A stretch of DNA of 64,000 bases from contig CAXKWD010000007.1 of the NCBI GenBank assembly GCA_964059195.1, positions 57,351,163 through 57,415,162 of the forward strand, written 5' to 3'. Under the pieces are notes generated by a model. The model saw nothing but the letters and a program-made list of their open reading frames with translations. It made no database searches and was not told where the DNA came from. The stretch comes from Ectobius pallidus. Its lineage: Eukaryota > Arthropoda > Insecta > Blattodea > Ectobiidae. This document shows, piece after piece, positions 56,446-64,000 of this stretch; within the stretch, counting starts at the first letter, position 1; every line of letters starts with the position of its first letter. The position numbers were made by a program, and so were the translations under genes.

Positions 56446-56913
56446 ACTATGTGAAAACAATACATATGTTATCATTACGTTGTAACTAAAGGATCTGGAT
56501 AACATAGGAACGTGTTTCCTAGTGGGCATTTGCATTATATCCTCTGCCCAAGCCTCGTATCTGGGGGTGTAACCAGCCCTCTGGGGGGCAGGCGTCGGTT
56601 TTCGAATTGGGTCTGATTGGGGTGGGGCTAGCACAGGCTTACTGCCCTCGTCTGCATTGTTCGAATCGAGTACCATCATGTCATATAGGACCATAGTACG
56701 GGGTTGGGGGTGGGGTCGGAGGGCGGCATCGGTTTTGTTTTTTGGCCTAGCTCTTTAATGGGGCGTGGGGGCGGGTTGGCACTAGCACAGGACGATCGGG
56801 CTCGTCTTGCTTTTTCGAATCGACTATAATAGCGTCACGTTGTCTTACACGTGACGTGGCGTCGGGGGTGGCGTCGGGGCGGCGTCGGTTGGCGGCCATT
56901 TTGCTTTATAGCT
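56446..56913 (-). repeat. Right terminal inverted repeat of the Polinton
   Basis: Reverse complement of 43097-43663 without the extra 86 bp. Ends tttatagct at 56913, after which the hAT transposase sequence resumes. Confidence 0.9.
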
Positions 56914-56924
56914 TGACCCTTAAA

Positions 56925-58652
56925 GCACTCAAAATCATGTTTCATGTGTTTCAGATCTTCAAATCGTTTGTCTTCAAACTCACTAGTTAATATTGCCAGT
57001 GTATCACAATTTTTTGCTAGGTTGCAGTCGGAAATTGAACTCAGTGATTTCAGAGAAGCAAAATGATAAAAAAAACTCTATCTTTAAGTTGCACCTTCCA
57101 AACATTAAGCATCTTGACGAAAGAGGTGACCTTATCGTACATTTGAACAAAAGTTTGTTCACGACCTTGCAGTCGACAGTTCAAGGTATTGAGATGTTCA
57201 CAGATGTCGGTAAGAAACGCCAAATCAGTTACCCAATGATCATTTAGTAATTCCGAAATATTGACACCCTGTAAAATGAAATCATATTAGTTAGACATTA
57301 GGTACGATAATGAAGGCACAAAACCGAAGCAGCTGAAGAAACTGTACGTATAAATTGAACAAACCTGCTCCGTCATAAAATCAGCAATGACAGTACGTAG
57401 ATAAAAAAAAATATCCGTAGCATTTCACCCCGACTGAGCCATCTGACTTGGGTAAACTATTGTACATCTCCATATTCCTCCCCTAAATCTTGTAGAAGAT
57501 TTCGAAACTTGCGATGCTTAAGGGCCGAAGACTTAATTTTATTGATAGTCTGAACAACCACATCCATTACATGCTCAAAGTTAACAGCGTTGTCACATAG
57601 AACCTCTCGATAAATAAGACAGTGGATAAATTTTTCACTTTCACTTATCTTTAACGTATTTTTCACATATTTCTGTAGTCTACCTTTCAAACCGTTGATT
57701 CTTCCAGTCATTGAGGGAGCCCCATCTGTTGTTATAGCTACTAGTTTATTCCAATCTAATCCCTTTTTCTCGACTGTACTCTTCAGTGCCTGAAAAATGT
57801 CACTTCCACATGTATTGTCCCTGATTGTCACTAAATCAAGAAAGTATTCATGTGCAACTAAATCGTCGGTTACTCCTCTAATAAATATCGCTAACTGAGC
57901 TTTGTCGTTTGCATCGGTACTTTCATCAAGTGCTAAAGAATACTTTATGAAAGTATCAAGTTTATTTTTTATATCATTTTCAATTTGTTTTGCAATATTC
58001 TCTATTCGGCTCTTAATTGTATTGCGAGACAAATGAAGTGACTCAAAATTGCGAGTTTGTTCAGGACATATTACTTTAACAACATCACTTAAACACGACT
58101 TTACAAATTCTCCGTCCGAGAAATGTTTCATAGATTTGCCTATTCTCCATGCAACATGGTAACTGGCAAGAAGTTGTTTCTGTGTTGTAGAAAGACGTGG
58201 GCTATCTTGATTATCTTCTTTGCTAGAACTTGCTTCTTTTAAATCGTGCAATCTCCGAACTCGTTCTAGTCCTAACGATAGAAATCATAACAACATATTT
58301 AATAATTTGAATTTTATTTTCACAGAAAAGAGTGCAGAGCAGTATATAAATAAAAATAATGTATGTTATGATGGTTGTGAATTCCTACTTTATTTTAATT
58401 AACCAAACTAAAATAATTAATATGCCACCTCACCTGTAATAGAGTGATGATCTTGGTGACATAAAGAATAGTGTTGTTCAATATTACTTTTAAAAGGCTC
58501 TTTAACATTTGTGAACATATTAAACATCTAACATTATCACCTTCATTGCAGACAAAGTACTGTTCTTCCCAATGAGGTTGAAAGTTACGTTTCACTAGTT
58601 TCCTGAGTCTCGAATGTGACATTACAAAGTTGTTGACAACAACGTAGTGCAC
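56925..58652 (-). pseudogene. hAT transposase (ZBED/GTF2I-like), N-terminal and central parts
   Basis: Read from ~58652 down. A BED-type finger region (PHWEEQYFVCNEGDN, CLIC; frame change near 58520) leads to a likely intron (donor acag|gtgagg near 58434, acceptor tatcgttag near 58268). The long exon 58251-57457 has the catalytic-domain motifs ALDESTDANDKAQ and ITTDGAPSMTG. A TAG at 57456-57454 is followed in frame by VRWLSRGEMLRIFF. Further pieces to ~56925 (LAFL-TDI-like, DLKHMKHDFECF) are frameshifted. The protein resumes at 43090-42752 beyond the Polinton. Inactive copy. Confidence 0.85.
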
Positions 58653-58782
58653 ACAGTATGAGACAGTACACCTCTGCTGTGTTCAGCGACTGAAGTTCGT
58701 GGAAGGAAGGGTGGATGACGTCATGGTTCCGCTGGACTGATGGCAGGGGCATGACTCGCGAGTACACATTTTGCCATCTCTG

Positions 58783-58853
58783 TAGTAGAGAAACAAGCCC
58801 CTAATTTCGGTAAGCAAGCGCCTGCTCCGATCATTGCCAGTGTCTCCTTCTAG
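58783..58853 (-). pseudogene. gag piece of the older gypsy-like element displaced by the hAT insertion
   Basis: About 71 bp nearly identical (inverted) to 41354-41424, encoding LAMIGAGACLPKLGACFST on the minus strand. It joins directly to the Gag end at 42482 when the hAT and one TSD copy are discounted. Confidence 0.75.
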
Positions 58854-59804
58854 ACTATCGTATGTTGAACAGTAAAATAGAAATTGAATCTGTACCGATT
58901 TCTCACGTACATCAGAATTTCCATTGGTTCCAGGAGTCTATTGGTAGGCTATTGGTGATGATTTTTCATAAAATGGTATATGGAAGCACATCCTGGCTTA
59001 CGCCGTGATGTGTGCGTACGACAGTATACACCTCCGCGAACCTTTTGCAAAATAGATAAGACTTCGGAGATTTTCACAAGTGATACTTGGTGTTAACGAA
59101 TATGTCCACGGTAGGTCTTGCTCACCCTACGTCTGGAATAGAACTACGCAGGATGGAAAGATTGTATTTGATAATAATCTGTAAGTAAACAGTTGTTTTA
59201 TTTCAGTCTGGTCTGCCTGCGCAATTATTTAACATATAGAAGTCTTCTAAATTAAGCAAAGAATATTATTAAATTTCTAGTATATTATTTTGTAGTTAAC
59301 AAGAGATTATGTGTAAAATAAATATTTTTTAATTTGTAACAAAGATAACAAAGTGTAATATCAAGTATTATTACACTCAAGTTCATATACATATTTTTTT
59401 TATTCATAATGATAAGAGGAAATGTGTTTTACTTGTGCTCTTATTATTTGTTTCATTAAGTTTCTTTATTGGGTAATTGTTACAAATATATAATGTTTAT
59501 GTTAAAAAGAGTGTTAACAATCAATCATTCTAGGGGTTAAGTTAAGGGTCGCTCGGCTCATTCCCTTCTTATTCCCTACGACATGAAAACAAATTCTAGA
59601 GTAGTGAAACTTAAAACTGAAAGTGGCGAAAATGTCAGACATATCTCGCACATATAGGTCCTCTCTCCAAACCTGATCAAGTGTTGTGTATGAACTATCG
59701 TGTCTCGCTTTAACTGAACAGTGTAGTGCATCGAAGTCTTTCGCTGAGAGCCCTTCGCAAAGAAAACTTTATCCCCTCACACACACTAACACAGCAAGGA
59801 GGGT
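58854..59804. other. Unrecognised sequence
   Basis: AT-rich; no gene or known repeat seen. Confidence 0.4.
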
Positions 59805-59838
59805 TTTCTTTCTTTCTTTCTTTCTTTCTTTCTTTCCT

Positions 59839-59916
<78 letters not shown>

Positions 59917-59928
59917 TTTCTTTCTTCC
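59805..59928. repeat. (CTTT)n microsatellite
   Basis: Roughly 30 tetranucleotide units with few interruptions. The long Phe/Leu/Ser-rich and Lys/Glu/Arg-rich openings over it on both strands are artefacts. Confidence 0.95.
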
Positions 59929-61676
59929 AGGGAGCAGTATGGTTACGCGAGGCGTAAATTTGGTAGGTAGGTAGCCTTCTATTCATGATCAGTGTTTCAT
60001 AAATTTAATTTTGGCGCCTACTTACCAAGTCTCTCTCGCCTGATCATACTCTGCAAGTAGTCAAAGACTGTGAAAAGACAAAGAATCGCTATTTCCTATC
60101 AGTCTTGTAATCTTTGGTTTTGTGACTTCAAGTTTTGTTTCTCTCTGCCAGCAAGCCACGTTGACGTCATCTTCCATGAGCCACTTGTCTTGTCTGGCAG
60201 CTTTGATTTTCGGCCATTTTGCCGATCTCATTCTTCTACCAGTCTTGAAGAGCTCTGCAGTTTACGGCCAAATCGAGCTGTTTCACATTCTACGTATTCA
60301 ACTTTGAGACCGATCGCCACTCCGACCTGATCTATCCTGTTCTGTACTGAATGGGAATACGAGCCACATTTATCATCTGGAATTCAAATTGCTGAATTTC
60401 GCCTTGGACTTCGTATATCTACTAATAGAGCTGCCATTATACTGTGGCGGTTATGCAACTACTGCTATCTAACGTAAGTGCATTTCAGCGCAGTCTTCAA
60501 AGTTATACTTTAAATTTTCTGTCATTCTGTTAATCACTACGATCTATGCTATTGGATAAGTGTATGAAAAAAAAAACCCTGTAACTCCTTTTGAAGTAAA
60601 TATTGCACTTGATTTCAAGGTCACGTAGCTAATTCCATGCAACATTGAACTAGTATACTGCTACACCCTGTTTCAGAAGAGGTTAAACGCAAATAAGGAT
60701 AGCAAGCGATTCTTTATCTTCAGACTGCATAGCAAGTGTTACCTTGTAACTGTTCGGTGCATAGTTTCTGCGATCTTTAGAACATTATTATTATTATTAG
60801 TTTGCACTCCATTTTTAAGCACACGAACTGGTATTTTCATTGATGTGTTGTTTTGGTTAAAGTTTATATAGTTCTGTCTGAATACCGCTAGGCGCTGGTA
60901 GTTAGGTTCTTTTTTTATATTCTCTTTGTAAATTCTAGTCTGCGTTTATCTTTCTCTATGCCCTAGTCCCAGGGGCGCACAGCTGTTGTTTTATGCGCAT
61001 GCCCTCCCCCCTTCTTCTCTCATCTAACTTCTTCCTTATGGCTGTGAACTAGCCGTGCGTTCTAATTCTACGTCTGTCTTTTCCTGAGTTGGGCTGCTTG
61101 TGAACTTCTGAGCGAATCTTGTTGTCTGCGATACTACTGGAATGATCTGAAAGTACAGGTGAGCTAGTTATTTTCATTTTTCATGTAGTACATTTATCAT
61201 ACTAGTTCATTTATTTTATTTTTTGTTGTTCATTGTTCATTTGCTTAATATGTAACTTCTTTCACTCGCTCGCCTGGCTTTCGCCAGATTATATTCTAGT
61301 GGTATCGGAATGACTGTTTGTATGAATGTCGTGTGTTTCTGCCCAACTCCCTTCCTTCTCTTATTCTTTTCTTTTCTTTCTTCTGCCCTTCAGGCATCTT
61401 CTCTCTTTTTTTCTTATATAAAAGTATTATTCAGTTTTGTTTTGCAAAGATCTAGATCTGTTTTGGTACATATAAATATTAGCAGACATTTTTCTTTTTA
61501 CATGCAGTCTAACTTTCAATGTTAAGAATCTTCAACATATTTCTTGAACAGTTTGTAATATAGTTTTTAATTTTTTTCTTCATAATAGAAAGTTTTGTTT
61601 ATCTGAATAAGTGTATTCACATTGTAAATAAATTTTTTTTTCAGTAAGAAAGTTAAATCTTTTTCTAGCATCAAAG

Positions 61677-61678
<2 letters not shown>
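59929..61678. other. Unrecognised sequence
   Basis: No supported ORF. A donor-like taacgtaagtg lies at ~60469-60479 after a GC-richer stretch (60100-60470) that could be an untranslated exon, but nothing confirms it. Confidence 0.35.

Positions 61679-61713
<35 letters not shown>
61679..61713. repeat. (TA)n microsatellite
   Basis: About 17 perfect dinucleotide units. Confidence 0.95.
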
Positions 61714-61716
<3 letters not shown>

Positions 61717-63964
61717 TTATGTTCTTAACTAGTCACTTCCCATTCCCTAGTATTGCAATGTTGTCCTATCCTATGACATAACCTATATGGAATGGTACTC
61801 CGGTTGTGTCTTCGAGTGGGAAAACCCACTATTATCTACAGTGCGGGGACTAAAGCAGCCTGCGAATGTACCAGAGCGCATAGCAGGCAGCATAACTCTT
61901 GTTTACTTGTTAATCTTCCTTTCAATAAATATACCATTTGCAATAATTGTCATTAATATTGATCGGAAATGAAAGTATTATTTGTTTATTTTGTACTATT
62001 GCTCACAATTTTGACTTGCTCAAAGGCTATAATACTGTAATGCAATTTTTATTAGTACATCTAAACATTGTACAAGTATTTGCCAAGAAGATAAGTTTGT
62101 TTAAAGTTTTTGAAAATTACCACTTTATTATTTTCATTAAAATAATTAAATGTAAATTCATGTAATTTTAATTAATTTTCTTAATAATAATAATTTAAAG
62201 TTTAAACTAACCATTATTTCTTTTCAGTGCGCTTTACATGGGAAAGTGTGTGAAAACCTTTCTTTACCGAATTATCATTCTCTTGTCAATCCCATCCTGG
62301 GCATTGTTTATTTATTGTGAAAAAGACCTCTTCGTCCTTTTCACTGGAGGTCCCGACCATTTAAAATTGTCTCTTGTCAGGATCTATTCCCATTCTCTCT
62401 GAATAGGTTCCTGTCTTGGCACTCCCATTTCCTGGACAGTGCCCCTCCCATTACAAAAAGGTCCCACCTTTATCCACCACTCAAGTAACTTTCTTTATCC
62501 TAAAGCATGGGCAAAACACCTTTCTCGTTTCACATTCTGATATAGAATAACAGGTCGTATTGCAGAGAGCGCGTATTCAGTTGTTTCAACCTGATACAAA
62601 GCTGTATAGTTCACCAGGGAAGACTTGAGTTACTACAATCAGTGGGTGGCTTAGCCTATAACTACTCTTCAGAGAAAAATGTTCCAAACAAAGTTTTAGC
62701 TCTTTCTATAGACACCCCATCCACAAAATTGAGACAAAATAGTTAGAGCCCTTTTCGAGAAAATCGCGAAAAAGGAAAATTTCTTTATGTAAATTGGCAT
62801 TAAAACTAAGATAAAGTCGTTGCCAATCTTCGTGTCCTATCCCGAGAAGGTGTTCAACCCAATACAAAATATTGTTTTTCAAATGATTTTTCGTTCTGGA
62901 CCTAGGCTGTTCACAGACACGCACACAAAGACATGTTTCTGAAAATAGTATTCTTTGATTCAGGGGCCCTCAAAAGTGTATTTCTGTCCAGAACTTCGAA
63001 TTTCAGGGTCGAACACAATACTACCTTTACGTACAGCACGGGCAGAGGAAAATGCAAAGAATATATACATACAATTTATAGACTATTAAGTGAATAAATA
63101 TCGACTTTAAGAAAATAGTTCTTACAATTAGTTATATTTGGTTGTTTCCAATTGGCAGCCTTCATTTAAGGCTGCTATCATGCAAGGATCTCCCTCCCCC
63201 CCGGCTGCTATTTTTCGCCTTGTAAAGAACGTCTGAGACAGAAATATTTTTCGTAATCAGTCTCCAAACGAAAGCTGATGTTAAGGTTAAAGGAACTTCA
63301 GATAAAGCGACAGTTATATAAATAAAGCACAAAGGGAAATTGAACAAAATGAGGTTAACGTTTTTCTCGTGTGGAGGTGTTATTACTTTCTACAGAGCGA
63401 GAGCGTGATTCCGCTGGGAGAGAAACAACTTACGTTCACCTGTGTGAATTTCTGCAACATTTTTGCGATCACTCACAGCAAAGGCAGGAAGACGCATAAA
63501 GGACGGGCGCTATTTTGAGACACACACAAGGAAGCATATCGCTGTGATCGCTCATCCAAATGTGCAACCACTCGTGTGTGGCGGAGTAGTCTATCTCTCA
63601 GGGTGATGACGTTCATTTGCCGTCCTAGGTCAGTGGTTGCCTATCTCATCTTCTCACCAGGTTACATTATCACAACATTCCTTCCCTTCATCCAGGACTT
63701 AATATTCTCATTGTGGCAAGATTAATCTTAAAATTGTCGTACTTTCTTTTTTGATCAAGTTTTTATTTCAATTAACTTACATGAACTTACTAAACTTGTT
63801 ATTCTTATTGAGACAATTTCGATTTTCGATTTTTTTTTTTTCATTCTAATTAACTGAATCCAATGGTGAAATTTTCAAGTTATACAATGTAATGGAAGAT
63901 ATTTTGGTAAAAAGTACGAGTTTTCAATTTTAGTGACAAAAAATCAAGCACGCCCTAAAGTAGT
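61714..63964. other. Unrecognised sequence
   Basis: AT-rich with frequent stops in all frames. No gene or repeat family recognised. Confidence 0.35.
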
Positions 63965-64000
63965 GTGGTCCAACTGGCGGCCAGGGGCCAAATCCGGCCC
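63965..64000. mobile_element. Left terminus of a hAT element cut by the window edge
   Basis: gtggtccaactggcggcc followed by ggggccaaatccggccc is the familiar start of many hAT elements (imperfect ctggcggcc / ggccaa motifs). Only 36 bp are visible. Confidence 0.5.

Larger units (their letters stand above)
43097..56913 (+). mobile_element. Polinton/Maverick element, degenerate
   Basis: A 13.8-kb element with inverted repeats (43097-43663 and 56446-56913) that start 5'-AGCT, as Polintons start with AG. It encodes DNA polymerase B, ATPase, integrase, capsid and adenain-type protease remnants in Polinton-like content. Protease, the 205-aa ORF and some small ORFs are intact, while PolB, ATPase, integrase and the capsid gene are broken. 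No clean 6-bp TSD is visible. Candidate flanks (ctagct left, tgaccc right) differ, although the interrupted hAT coding sequence proves insertion. An internal hAT MITE (45008-45968) is a later arrival. Confidence 0.92.
42491..58782 (-). mobile_element. hAT element split by a Polinton insertion
   Basis: Termini cagagatggcaaaat (42491) and its inverted partner attttgccatctctg (58782) form the inverted repeat. The exact 8-bp TSD tagtagag lies at 42483-42490 and 58783-58790. The interior encodes a ZBED/GTF2I-like transposase on the minus strand, cut in two by the element at 43097-56913. Without that insertion the hAT is ~2.5 kb, a normal autonomous size. It sits within the old gypsy-like element. 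Confidence 0.93.

Noticed and set aside
59686..59986. Long Phe/Leu/Ser-rich and Lys/Glu/Arg-rich ORFs
   Set aside because: They are translations of the (CTTT)n microsatellite.
60100..60480. Untranslated first exon of a host gene ending at a donor-like site
   Set aside because: Composition and a single donor-like motif are not enough; no downstream coding exon was found.

Overview
The window looks like repeat-dominated DNA from an arthropod, most likely an insect. It is AT-rich. It carries a gypsy-type endogenous retrovirus with a baculovirus-F-like envelope, a Polinton/Maverick DNA element, many hAT elements, tRNA-derived SINEs and LINE fragments. I found no single-copy host gene that I can support. 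Nearly everything identifiable is a mobile element, and several are nested inside each other with target-site duplications (TSDs) visible by eye.

Left third (1-17.7 kb). A non-autonomous hAT element (766-1826, 8-bp TSD) precedes a fold-back element (2239-17716). Once its insertions are discounted, the fold-back is two ~2.95 kb inverted arms around a ~730 bp loop. The left arm was split by a gag-only LTR retrotransposon (3799-11463, LTRs identical as far as I can compare, intact 679-aa Gag, no pol) and by a hAT MITE (11618-12750). The right arm preserves the empty site for both. The loop encodes a fragment homologous to a protein in the Polinton at 43-57 kb, and the arms share an exon-like motif with that Polinton, so the fold-back looks like a Polinton-derived non-autonomous relative.

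Middle (17.7-29.2 kb). This holds a dispersed repeat split by a SINE with 13-bp TSDs, a decayed hAT transposase, a short hAT end fragment, another SINE, and pieces of LINE reverse transcriptase on both strands. The rest is unrecognised AT-rich sequence.

Provirus (29213-40170, minus strand). It has LTRs of 1076 and 1059 bp, a 4-bp TSD (aacc), a tRNA-Leu-like primer site, a polypurine tract, a leader ORF, gag, pol and an F-type env. Each major gene carries only one or two single-nucleotide lesions. On the opposite strand there is a possible spliced gene. A GC-rich Pro/Ser/Glu-rich exon ends at a perfect splice donor just inside one LTR. A GC-rich second exon begins at a strong acceptor in the gag leader, in phase, and is followed by a stop and a poly(A) signal. 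Its intron spans env-pol-gag. The layout resembles the antisense genes of some vertebrate retroviruses and is the best candidate here for something undescribed.

Right-centre (40.2-58.9 kb). This is a nest: fragments of an older gypsy-like element; inside it a hAT element (42491-58782, TSD tagtagag) with a decayed ZBED/GTF2I-like transposase; inside that a Polinton (43097-56913, ~470-570 bp inverted repeats); and inside that a hAT MITE (45008-45968, TSD gtcttagc). The Polinton has a broken protein-primed DNA polymerase B, remnants of ATPase, integrase and capsid genes, and apparently intact protease and other ORFs. A ~128-bp tandem repeat lies exactly between two divergent TATA promoters, each followed by a short 5' exon and intron. 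Beyond 58.9 kb there are only microsatellites, unrecognised sequence, and a hAT terminus at the right edge.
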